Positions 24,674-34,580 of a stretch of DNA of 64,000 bases are shown piece by piece. A model generated the notes under the pieces. The model did no database searches, had not been told where the DNA came from, and was given only the letters and a program-made list of their open reading frames with translations. Each line of letters begins with the position of its first letter. The stretch's first letter is position 1. The translations under genes and the position numbers were made by a program. Source of the DNA: Piezodorus guildinii (Eukaryota > Arthropoda > Insecta > Hemiptera > Pentatomidae); the NCBI GenBank assembly GCA_023052935.1, contig CM041292.1, positions 134,058,951 to 134,122,950 of the forward strand, given 5' to 3'.

Positions 24674-25108
24674 CTAGTATTGATGAAGCATTGAAATCCT
24701 TCTATATTTTGTGATACTGTAGACTTCAGTATGGAGTGATATCAACAATTTTATACTAATATACTTTAAGGTTCTAAAAGCCATGCAGAATTTTAAACGA
24801 AAAGCTACATTTCCAAAATCACATATAACTTTGTATTTCAAATAAATAAATCTGAAGGAATGCAATCCTATCTCAGCGTTATTTTGAAAACATTTCTTTA
24901 AAACTAAACATTCCGTTGCTTTCATTTTTTTATCGATCTCATTTGTACTTTCCAAATTTCTTAACTGAAATATTGCTTCATGGCCTGTGATCTGATATGA
25001 AAGTTTGCCGTTTTTTTTGTACCGTCCAAAAATATCAAAATGTACAACCATCAAACCCCGCATGATTTCATATTTTCCCAATCCCACATTATTCCATAAC
25101 TCAATCAT
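24674..25108 (-). CDS. Unidentified 144-codon open frame
   Basis: This is one of the longest open frames outside the LINE. It starts with MIELWNNVGLGKYEIMRG and has a mixed, not low-complexity, composition: three Cys, many Lys/Ile and a Phe-rich middle. No signal peptide, transmembrane segment or known motif is visible. There is no poly(A), splice or repeat context. In DNA this AT-rich, stops are frequent, so 144 codons is mildly unusual. It could be an exon of a host gene, a remnant of an unrecognised transposon or chance. I favour chance or a remnant. Confidence 0.15.
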   Translation of the reverse strand: MIELWNNVGLGKYEIMRGLMVVHFDIFGRYKKNGKLSYQITGHEAIFQLRNLESTNEIDKKMKATECLVLKKCFQNNAEIGLHSFRFIYLKYKVICDFGNVAFRLKFCMAFRTLKYISIKLLISLHTEVYSITKYRRISMLHQY

Positions 25109-25316
25109 AGGAACAGGATAACATAAAGTTTACTTTTTAGATCTCCGATGACTGTGATACAGTTCTTATCTCACTATTTCCAGTTAAATCATTAAATTCA
25201 CGCTACAATGTGAAACGTAAATTACATAAAAATGACAAATTTTTGAACAGATGAATTCACTTGAAAAGTAACAAGAACTATTCGGGGGAAATATGCTATG
25301 CAAAGGTATTATAATA

Positions 25317-25461
25317 GGGGTACTCACTACGTTTGCTATAGCATGCTATTTGTGCTATTGTGCTAAACCCATCAATTTTATACAGGAAATAACTGTAAAA
25401 ACTCGACAGGTTTAGCAAAATAACACAAATAGCATGCTATAGCAAACTTAGTGAGTACCCC
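25317..25461. mobile_element. 145-bp palindromic MITE
   Basis: Near-perfect inverted arms of about 54 nt begin GGGGTACTCACTA(C/A)GTTTG. It is flanked by TAATA at 25312-25316 and 25462-25466. The arms contain the internally symmetric word GCTATAGCATGC. The superfamily is unclear: a TA duplication would fit Tc1/mariner, and the 5-bp match would not. Confidence 0.75.
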
Positions 25462-25466
25462 TAATA

Positions 25467-26259
25467 TGTTATATAATATCGTTTGTATTGTTATAACAAA
25501 TACTCATTTTCTCCAACATCCTTTATGAAAATCCTCAGTGAATCCCCATCAATTCTTTATAAGACCAAATTCGTATTATCTCATTGCCCCACCTTTTACT
25601 ATACCAACAAGTTCGAAATACTATTTCTCAAAATCAATATAAATACAAATGACGGTGACACACCATGTCTAAGGAAAAGGAACAGATTCAGCTATCGTAA
25701 AGGTGCTTAAGAGTGGTTCGTTGTATTATATTTAAAGATCTATGTAATAGTGTGCGCTTACTCAGTTCTAACATTTCGATGTAATGACATTATTAAGTCA
25801 ACATGACAACCAGCATTAATCCAAGTGGCTTGAATAATAATCAATATCATCAAAGCACATAAAATATCCAAAAGGTATTGCATAATAAAACATAGTTAGA
25901 TTAGGTAATTCTAATATATATAATTCAGAGGCAACATCCGAAATATTTTTACAAAATAAATAATATTTTATAAATGAACAAAAGGATGGTCAAAACACAT
26001 GAACTTATCATAGCTGTTAGGTTTTATATAACCCCAATAAGGCAGATCTATGACAATCATTTGGCGGCAAATGGAGTAGGTGGCAGTCAATCCAATAAAA
26101 GTCACGCCAACGATTCATTTGTTTTATTATTTGCTTGCACGGAGTATAGAAAGGGGGGACGGAGCTCCAAATACCTAAACCAAATACGGACTTTCCCAAG
26201 GGCTCTGTAAGACAAAGTGGCCCTATTTAATTAATAACCAGAGGTAAAAAGAAATAAGA
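25467..26259. other. AT-rich non-coding DNA
   Basis: Nothing recognised. Overlapping opposite-strand frames at 25974-26210 show no domain. Confidence 0.4.
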
Positions 26260-26950
26260 AAAGAAATGAGCCAAATTGCAGCTGCAGCCTTTCCAAATCC
26301 GTCCCGTGGACCTGTCCCTTCAGCGAGGAGGCATGTCGTCCCGTCAGGTGCTATAAATCGGGACGGGGAAGAATCTCAGGATGGAACGCGTAACGCCCTC
26401 GGTAGTAGCCGCCTCATTAATATGTTAACCACTCTTCGGGTAGGGAATCCTGGTCGGCCATGAAAAAACTTTAGGAAAAAAGTATTTATTGGGAACGGAG
26501 CCCTCGGCAGCCAAATTAGTCCTTTGTTTATTGACCTTTTAAATAATATAAATGTAAATTGCCTTATCCGGGGGCTGAAACCCTATCTCAACAGTAAACG
26601 AGCGCTGGAGCCTGCGCTGAAAAATCAGGTAGTAAACCCGGCCTTCTCTTTCCTCTCCACTTTAATCTGGATCTCCTGTATATTTCGCTTCAGCTTTCTA
26701 GATAGGATGATTTGTAAGAGTATGTGTGTACATAAAAGTGCCCTCGGGCAAGCATAAAAGCTAGTAAATAGGATATGTAAATACATAAAATGCCTTAGAA
26801 ATGAAGGAGATGCTATCGCAGGTTGTCTCCCAGCCGTCAGTCTCCAAGCATTACCATTGACGTCTAGTGTTTCCTGAATAAATCTCTCACAATGAATAGG
26901 CAATCGTTTAGGAGTCATTCATCTAGGAGCGGATGCTCTCATAAAACGTT
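26260..26950. other. GC-richer unique island, candidate regulatory DNA
   Basis: The longest GC-richer non-repetitive stretch in the window, about 690 bp, with several short frames that lack domains. It could be a cis-regulatory element or contain an unrecognised exon. Confidence 0.35.
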
Positions 26951-27230
26951 ATCTTTTAACCTCGAAAGTCCCCGTACGCTTTTTATCTATTACCACTTCT
27001 GTATAAATCTCGAGAAATGAGATGCTAGATAGTGGAGAGAATCAAGAGAGTCATTAATGAAAGACTATTAATTACATATCATATCACCATCTCGTCAAAA
27101 TAACATTATGTCATGAAAATTAAAACTGAAGAATATTTAGGAAAATCCCTAAAGAAATGTATGTCTAATGTCAAATTTATATATAAATGTAAAATGCAAA
27201 TGTATAAAAAAAAAAAAAAAAGATATATAT

Positions 27231-27425
27231 ATTTCCAAGTCAATTGTAACCTTTTCCAAGTCAAATGTAACTTTTTCCAAGTCAAATGTAACCTTTTCCA
27301 AGTCAAATGTAACCCTTTCCATTTCAAATGTCACCTTTTCCAAGTCAAATGTAACCCTTTCCATTTCAAATGTCACCTTTTCCATTTCAAATGTTACCTT
27401 TTCCAAGTCAAATGTCACCTTTTTC
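27231..27425. repeat. Outer 21-bp tandem array, left arm
   Basis: About nine units of the type CCAAGTCAAATGTAACCTTTT, with a second variant CCATTTCAAATG interspersed. The period is 7 codons, so frames stay open on both strands and give artificial VTFDLEK/SKSNVTF repeats. No protein should be inferred. Confidence 0.95.
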
Positions 27426-27665
27426 TTCACTTCTAGCCTTAAATATTCCGTTTTATTTATTTATTTATTAAAAAATAATTAATATAATTAACATTATGAC
27501 TTTTTTAATAATTTTGGCATATCTTATCGGTATTTTTTTTTGTTTTTTTAGATATTTGATATCAAGTACGGTTTTTTACTAGCTAATATTTAAAAAACTA
27601 ATTATCGTCTATTTAGTTTTAAGATAGTTTTTGATTTTGAGTTTGTAGAGGAGAGGGGTAGTTTT

Positions 27666-28542
27666 TGTGAATAATTAATGTGTTTTCAGGTATTATAATT
27701 ACGTTTTTCCAGCTGTATTTTTTATCGCTCGCGTGCATGTTAACTCGCATTAACTTTTAATGTTTTTTATTGATATGGGGATTAATTAATGTGCTTTCGG
27801 GTGGTTATGATTACGTTTTTTGAGCTGTATCTTTTATCGGTCATGCGTATTTCTACTCGCATTGACTTTTAATGTTTTTTATTGATATAGGGATTAATCA
27901 ATGTGTTTTCGGGTATTATAATTACGTTTTTCGAACTGTATTTTTTATCGCTCGCGTGCATGTTAACTCGCATTAACTTTTAATGTTTTTTATTGATATG
28001 GGGATTAATTAATGTGCTTTCGGGTGGTTATGATTACGTTTTTTGAGCTGTATATTTTATCGGTCATGCGTATTTCAACTCGCATTTACTTTTAATGTTT
28101 TTTATTGATATAGGGATTAATTGTTTTGCTTTCGGGTGGTTATGATTACGTTTTTTGAGCTGTATCTTTTATCGCTTTTGCGTATTTCAACTCGCATTTA
28201 ATTTAAATGTTTTTTATTGATATAGGGATTAATTATTTTTCTTTCGGGGAGGGTGGGGGGGCTATTATTACGTTTTTTGAGCTATATCTTTTATCGCTTA
28301 TGCGTATTTCAACTTGCGTTTGCAGTCGTCTTTTTTTTGTTTTTTGTTTTAGGGGATTCTTATAACGTGTTGTGAACTTTATTCTTTTATGCGCTTGGGA
28401 ATTTCTACAGACCGTAGGTATTAGGTATTATGTTATAATTTGATGTAAAAATTATTTATTGTGTTTTTTGCAGGATCTGATTACATTTTTGATCTGGACG
28501 TTACATCGCGATTGCGCATTCTTCTAGATCACTTTTTATTTA
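27666..28542. repeat. Inner tandem array of about 112-bp units, left arm
   Basis: The TTTTATTGATAT landmark recurs at spacings of 111-112 bp (27764, 27876, 27987, 28099, 28211 approx.). Two unit types alternate, one with GCTCGCGTGCATGTTAACTC and one with GGTCATGCGTATTTC. Units beyond 28330 are increasingly diverged toward the centre. Confidence 0.85.
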
Positions 28543-29790
28543 AGTTAAAAAGTGCACTAGCTCTAAAAAAAATGTCATAAACTCTTATTAGTATTCCCGA
28601 AAACACTATAAACGTTCCCTCTATCGATTATTTATGAAATAGGAACAGTAACTTAAATGAGTAAAAGCGATAATTAATTTGGTTCAAATAATGTTATCAG
28701 AACATCCGAAAATAGAATAAACGATTCCCAATTAAATTATCAAATAATTGTAAGACCAAGTTAGGAAGCGGATCCTTTACAACAGATTTAGTTCAAAACA
28801 TTTACTCAGGACGCTTGAAAAGGAACTATAACTAATCCTTTTACAAAATAATAATAATATAAAAAAAAAAGCTAAACGATGTATATTTCAGCAACGTTAT
28901 AATGAAAACAAAAAACAAAATAATCAATCCCAATATCAATAAAAAAATATCAAAAATAAAGGCGAGTAGAAATCCACACAAGTGATAATAAAAAACCTTT
29001 TAAACATTTTCATAACCCCGCGAAAACACAAGGATAGATCTCTATAAAAATAAAAAGATTAAAAGTGAATTCGAGATAAATACGTGGGAGCCATGACAAA
29101 ATAAAACTCAAAAAAAGTAATTATAGGACCAGAAAACACAATTATCAACCCCATTAAAAGTTAATTTTAGTTAAAATAAGCGCGAGCGATAAAAAATACA
29201 GCTCGAAAAACGTAATCATAACCATCCGAAAGCAAAATAATTAATCCCTATATCAATAAAAAACATTAAAAGTCAATGCGAGTAGAAATACGCATGACCG
29301 ATAAAAGATACAGCTCAAAAAACGTAATCATAACCACCCGAAAGCACATTAATTAATCCCCATATCAATAAAAAACATTAAAAGTTAATGCGAGTTAACA
29401 TGCACGCGAGCGATAAAAAATATAGCTGGAAAAACGTAATCATAACCACCCGAAAGCACATTAATGAATCCCTATATCAATAAAAAATATTAAAAGTTAA
29501 TGCGAGTTAACATGCACGCGAGCGATAAAAAATACAGTTCGAAAAACGTAATTATAATACCCGAAAACATATTGATTAATCCCTATATCAATAAAAAACA
29601 TTAAAAGTAAATGCGAGTTGAAATACGCATGAACCATAAAAGATACAGCTCAAAAAACGTAATCATAACCACCCAAAGCACATTAATTAATCCCTATATC
29701 AATAAAAAACATTAAAAGTTAATGCGAGTTAGCATGCACGCGAGCGATAAAAAATACAGCTCGAAAAACGTAATTATAATACCCGAAAAC
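28543..29790. repeat. Inner tandem array of about 112-bp units, right arm
   Basis: Reverse-oriented units with the ATATCAATAAAAAACATTAA landmark near 29251, 29363, 29475, 29586 and 29697. More diverged units lie from 28560 to 29150. Both unit types occur. The array is longer than the left one (about 11 versus 8 units). Confidence 0.85.
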
Positions 29791-30020
29791 ACATTAATTA
29801 TTCACAAAAACTACCCCTCCCCTCTACAAACTCAAAATCAATAACTATCTTAAAACTAATTAGTTTTTTAAATATTAGGTAGTAAAAAACTGAACTTGAT
29901 ATCAAATATCTAAAAAAATACCGATATGATATGCCAAAAATATTAAAAAAGTCTTAATGTTAATTAAACTAATTATTTTTCAATAAATAAATATATAAAA
30001 CGGAATATTTAAGGCTAGAA

Positions 30021-30220
30021 ATGAAGAAAAAAGTGACATTTGACTTGGAAAAGGTAACATTTGAAATGGAAAAGGTGACATTTGACTTGGAAAAGGTGAC
30101 ATTTGAAATGGAAAAGGTGACATTTGAAATGGAAAGGGTTACATTTGACTTGGAAAAGGTTACATTTGACTTGGAAAAAGTTACATTTGACTTGGAAAAG
30201 GTTACAATTGACTTGGAAAT
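30021..30220. repeat. Outer 21-bp tandem array, right arm
   Basis: Mirror image of the left array, with units GTGACATTTGACTTGGAAAAG and GACATTTGAAATGGAAAAG in a similar order of variants. Confidence 0.95.
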
Positions 30221-30221
30221 G

Positions 30222-30222
<1 letters not shown>

Positions 30223-30280
<58 letters not shown>
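30223..30280. repeat. (TA)n microsatellite
   Basis: Pure TA tract directly abutting the foldback right terminus after GGAAATGC. Confidence 0.95.
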
Positions 30281-30283
<3 letters not shown>

Positions 30284-30336
30284 AACAAATGAATACATGA
30301 AGGAGTATATCTGCTTCATTTTCTTACTTCACTAGA

Positions 30337-30408
30337 TAAGATTACATTTTATTTGGAAAAAGTTACATTTGACTTGAAAAAGATTACGATCGACTCGGAA
30401 ATGCTATA
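30337..30408. repeat. Second copy of the foldback right terminus
   Basis: About three diverged 21-bp units ending ACTCGGAAATGCTATAAATC, the same orientation and the same GGAAATGCTATA boundary as at 30211-30225. The end of the element has been duplicated, or an older copy lay here. Confidence 0.75.
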
Positions 30409-30410
30409 AA

Positions 30411-31175
30411 TCATTACCGTATTAGCATAATGCTGTGTTCAACAAATCAGTAAAATTATCATAAACCACATCAGTAAAACATATAACCATTAATTTTTTT
30501 TTTACATACATGCAATAATAATACAAACATCACCGGAAGGCTATTAAAGATCACATCGAAATTGTGAGCAGCGTTACATACCAATAGTGATAGTCGTTTA
30601 ACTGAAGAGCCCCATAAAAGTTGAAAAACCATTGAGCACCACTTGAATATGTAAATAGTTGTTCTCATACAATACATTTAGTTATTGTGGTCTCGGGGCT
30701 TTATTTTCCATCCATAAAATGCAACCTATAATCAACAATGTTTGTGAAAGATGAACCCAGAATATTTAATCAGAATCGAGTACAATTAATAGAAAACAAA
30801 GAAATATTTTTGTATTTCACTTTTTACGACTTTATAAAGAGCTCTAGGTTCTTACCAACATCTCAACCCCTCTAACCGCTTTCTCGTTCAATTTATAGGC
30901 ATGCTCGAACTTTGATTAATCACAGATATTGGATCTCCAACAATTGCACATGTTCATGCACATTTAGTACATTATTTACATACAGAAAACCACTAACAGT
31001 TCGGGAGATTAGTTGGAACGAATTTCTTCTTGCCTTGGTTATTTCTCGAATTTCTAGTTAATCTCCAACGTTTTAGAATGAAATAAAATGTGACAGCGCT
31101 ATTGGAATTGGAAAGAACCTTCAGATTGAATTCCAACAGAATCAAAACAAAACAATAAAAATTATTATAAAACTG

Positions 31176-31177
<2 letters not shown>
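30411..31177. other. AT-rich non-coding DNA
   Basis: Nothing recognised. Confidence 0.45.

Positions 31178-31234
<57 letters not shown>
31178..31234. repeat. (TA)n microsatellite
   Basis: Pure TA tract leading into the tandem repeat at 31240. Confidence 0.95.
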
Positions 31235-31239
<5 letters not shown>

Positions 31240-31590
31240 ATCGCCTTTTCCCTTGGTCAAAGCACCAAGCGTGAACGGCTTGACCGATTTCTCTAATTCT
31301 TTTTTGTTATGCTTATATCACTCAGGAGAAAGACCTTATGGGGAAAAGAAGAGAAAAGTTACTTTGGTAGATATCTTCTTCTTTTTTTTTCTAATATTTT
31401 AATGGTAATAATAATCGCACTATCAATATATATAAAAATGAATCGCCTTTTCCCTTAGTCATCGCATCACGCGTGAACGGCATAACCGATTTGTCTATTT
31501 TTTTTTTTTTTAATATTTATATTTGTCAGGAGTAGGATCTTATGAAAGAAAAAAAGATGAACGTTACTTAGATTAATAGGTGTTGTTCTA
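31235..31590 (+). repeat. Two-copy tandem repeat, possible Helitron-type terminus
   Basis: TATCGCCTTTTCCCTTGGTC...GCGTGAACGG...ACCGATTT at about 31240-31385 recurs as AATCGCCTTTTCCCTTAGTC...GCGTGAACGG...ACCGATTT at about 31440-31585. Each is preceded by a TA-rich tract. I recall similar AATCGC...CGTGAACGGC...ACCGATTTG words next to insect Helitron or Helentron copies. That attribution is from memory and tentative. No Rep/helicase coding is present. Confidence 0.5.
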
Positions 31591-31789
31591 TACTTCCTAA
31601 GTCAATCTGCATTTACTAATTAAATAACTACATAGTATGACGCCTATCAAATACGCTCTTTCCCGCTAAGCAAAAAAACTTAAGTAATATCTATGATATG
31701 TTTCTAACAATAAATTCCATTTATTATTTATTTATTAATACTTTTTATATTAACTAATACTACTGTATTATTTTTTCTTTCCAGAAGAA

Positions 31790-32527
31790 TAAACGCCCTC
31801 TACCGAAGACCTACGAGGTAGCGGCAATAAAAAACAGGCCAATAGGATAGTATACCTTGGCATCACCCTAGACAGGCACCTCACATTGTCTAATCACTGC
31901 CTCCAAAAGATTAGCTCGGCTAGGAACAAGTCCTATCGACTAAATCACATACTAACGTCGCCGAATCTATCACTCCGCCTGAAAAAATTAATCTATAAAT
32001 CATTAATTAGACCGGCCCTCCTATACGCAACACCGATGCTAACTAATATATCTCCAACCATAGCAATAAAGCTCCAGCTGTTTCAAAATGGAGTACTGAG
32101 ACGAATAGTGAGGCATACTTCTCTACAGAGGACGAAGACAGACCAAATACACTACACCTTCGAACTTCTGACCGTGACGGAGTTCATCTCTCGGAGACAT
32201 ATCAAATTCTTTTATAGTCTCTGGTACTGCACGAACCCACTGTTTAACACACTGACTCCGACAGGACGGCCACAGCGTTGGCACGGCTATGTACAAACCC
32301 TCAGACTAGACTGAGAAACCACTTGACTAACGGACTCAGAAAGACAAGTGAGTCCCATCACTAGACGTGATTTCAATTCGCTCCCATATACCGAAAATTT
32401 TCGCATCCTCTGTCCCCTCTTAAAATGCATGTAATGCAGAAAAAGATATCCCAAATTCCTTCCTCTATTTCCGAATCCCAACCCAAACTCCCATGAGGCT
32501 TAGAGAAAATAAAAAAAAAAAAAAATT
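31790..32527 (+). mobile_element. Jockey-type LINE, 3' end copy
   Basis: 5'-truncated copy holding the carboxy-terminal coding part of ORF2 (to 32314), about 200 bp of 3' UTR and a poly(A) run ending near 32525. Its protein end resembles the element at the right edge of the window more than the 34-39-kb element, so it is a separate family. Confidence 0.8.
31802..32314 (+). pseudogene. ORF2 C-terminus of a Jockey-type LINE
   Basis: The frame is open from 31802 to the TGA at 32312. It begins in the thumb region with VYLGITLDRHLT, the standard YLGxxLDxxL(T/S)W box of Jockey reverse transcriptases. It continues through LTSPNLSLRLKKLIYKSLIR and SRRHIKFFYSLWY...NPLFNTL and ends ...QTLRLD. The catalytic FADD region and endonuclease are missing through 5' truncation. 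The remaining 170 codons have no stop, so the insertion is fairly recent. SRRHxKFF and NPLF recur at 63838-63999. Confidence 0.85.
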
Positions 32528-33597
32528 CCATGTTAAGTATTCATTTTGTTAATAAACAAATGCATATATGTGGTGAATATCTCCATTAGCCTTAATAAAT
32601 CATTTAGAAGGCGGAAGCAGCTTCCTCGTTACATAGAATGTGGATTAAAGAAACCTTTATTTCATTGTATCAAAGGTTTTAAAAAAGAGTAGAGCCACTG
32701 TGCATGAGCACTCCCGTGTTATTCTATGTAATTTGAAGTGTTTAAAACAATCCAAATCAGCATTGGATACATCGTTAAATTAGTATAAGGGATGAACAGC
32801 AAAGATCATTAACCTATATCCTGGTAAAATGATCTCTATAAAACATAGCTCATAATATCTAAAAGCAATAAACGATATTTGATCACGCTAGAAATATGTC
32901 TAGACTCATCAAAGAAGTGAGCGTAAGTCATTTTATAAAAAAACAAGTACAGCAATAAAGAGAGGAGATCGCAAGAAGCTTTATGAACCTAGAATAAGCT
33001 TGCACAAGGAAGATGGCAGAAGAAAACAACACATCCAATGGCAGAAAGAAACTACACTAATCGCCCTCTGAACTGTTACTATATTTATAGATCAGACAAA
33101 ATGTAGCTAAAAAAACAAAACAATTACTCCTAGCTAGTGAAATCTGTAGATAATAGTAAACAGACTCTTAACGGTACGATGATTAAACTCATTCGTAATA
33201 TAAAACATATTAATTACAAAGAAACATATAAAAGAAGGACGTTTTCAAAGCTGCATGGGCAATTAAAACCACTCGGATGTCTTAGAATGATGGATTCAAT
33301 TTTTAAAAATTGCGTTGGCCAAATAATAAATATTTTGTTTGTGATTCATAAGTCAATGATGTAATTTAAAATTAATAAAGTTTTGTAATTTTTTTATATG
33401 ATTAATATAAAACATTAATATTGATCAACTGAAATTAACAATGTATAAACTCATAAACGCTTTATTTTTAGGTTTAACTAAACAAAACACAAAATAAGGG
33501 TAGAAGAACCCACATGTTGATTAACCCCTCTCCTGAGTACAGATAACCAATCAAAATACTTCTTATACACAAGTGTGTGCTTGTGTCCGTGTGCATG
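32528..33597. other. AT-rich non-coding DNA
   Basis: No gene recognised. The 75-codon frame 33137-33364 has no domain. Confidence 0.4.
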
Positions 33598-33761
<164 letters not shown>

Positions 33762-33977
33762 TATATATATATATTTACATAAAACTGATATTGCAACTGC
33801 CATGATTTGGATTAAGGCATTTATGCCAATGCAAAATTAAACAATAGACTTTATATCCATGAATTAAAATGCATGATGATTGTACATATAACAAAATAAA
33901 TGGGAATTATAACAAGAAAAAAAAAATAGTTTCGTCATATAATCGGTTAAGCGATATATATAGTAGTATAAACTAGA

Positions 33978-34148
33978 TGCATTGAACAGAAAATCCCAAC
34001 TTACAGTTGACAACAAATTATTAATATACAAGACAATACTAAAGATACTCTGGACGTACGAACTTGAACTGTGAGGGACAGCTAAAACGTTCTAACACCA
34101 AACGCATTCAATCCTAAGTCCTCCGAACAATAGTAAATGCTCCTTATT
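33978..34148 (+). mobile_element. Older Jockey-type LINE, left half (interrupted copy)
   Basis: The plus strand reads LNRKSQLTVDNKLLIYKTIL then a degenerate WTYELEL.GTAK and ...NSKC, matching ORF2 of the adjacent full-length element. It stops at GCTCCTTATT (34139-34148). Coding continues at 38896 after the inserted element. It has stops and frameshifts; dead. Confidence 0.9.
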
Positions 34149-34580
34149 TTTTTTATTTCTTTTATTCGTATATATTACAATTTGTCATAATAGACAATAA
34201 TAATAGTGCTACAGAATCTCATTCATACAATATTTACAATATAAACAAAAGGAAAGTCAAATAAAATCAAAATAAATAAACGTATACAATAACAAAATTA
34301 AGTAGACAAAATAAATTCAAATAAATGAAGTTAACAAATAAATAAACAAAACATGTAACATTCATACCTATGTACAATATTTACAATCAGCTCGGGAACC
34401 CCGGACGGGGCTTGTCCCCCCACGTGTGGAAGGACAAGCAGAGCCCAAAGGATCCCAGCGCCTCCCTCTCAGCCGCATCACTAGTAAGAGCCAGCGGAAG
34501 CTAAGTGAGGGCGCCATAGCCACAATCACACCGCACTTGAGAGGAGAATCTGACCAGTGTTAGAACTCCAGCATACGTAT

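Larger units (their letters stand above)
27231..30220. mobile_element. 3-kb foldback element built of tandem repeats
   Basis: Two arms, 27231-28542 and 28543-30220, are reverse complements of each other. From outside in, each arm has a 21-bp repeat array, about 230 bp of single-copy sequence, then tandem units of about 112 bp that run to the centre. The centre is a short hairpin, CACTTTTT...AAAAAGTG (28530-28554). Both termini read ATTTCCAAGTCAATTGTAAC inward. Arms made of tandem subrepeats are the defining feature of foldback-type DNA elements such as Drosophila FB. No transposase is present and no target duplication is readable because AT-rich tracts abut the ends. An inverted satellite array is the alternative. 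Confidence 0.8.

Noticed and set aside
26266..26463. Possible host exon in the 26.3-kb island
   Set aside because: 65 codons rich in Arg/Pro/Gly/Asn without a domain. No convincing splice signals or neighbouring exon, so kept only as part of an unclassified island.
27113..27482. Apparent repetitive proteins (VTFDLEK, SNVTFSK, NPFHFKC types)
   Set aside because: All arise from the 21-bp tandem array whose period is a multiple of three. Frames are open on both strands at once, and the same happens in the mirror array at 30.0-30.3 kb.
27666..29790. CRISPR-like or centromeric array
   Set aside because: The unit is about 112 bp without unique spacers, the arrays are inverted about a centre, and the setting is eukaryotic. 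A small array within a transposon-like palindrome fits better than a centromere.
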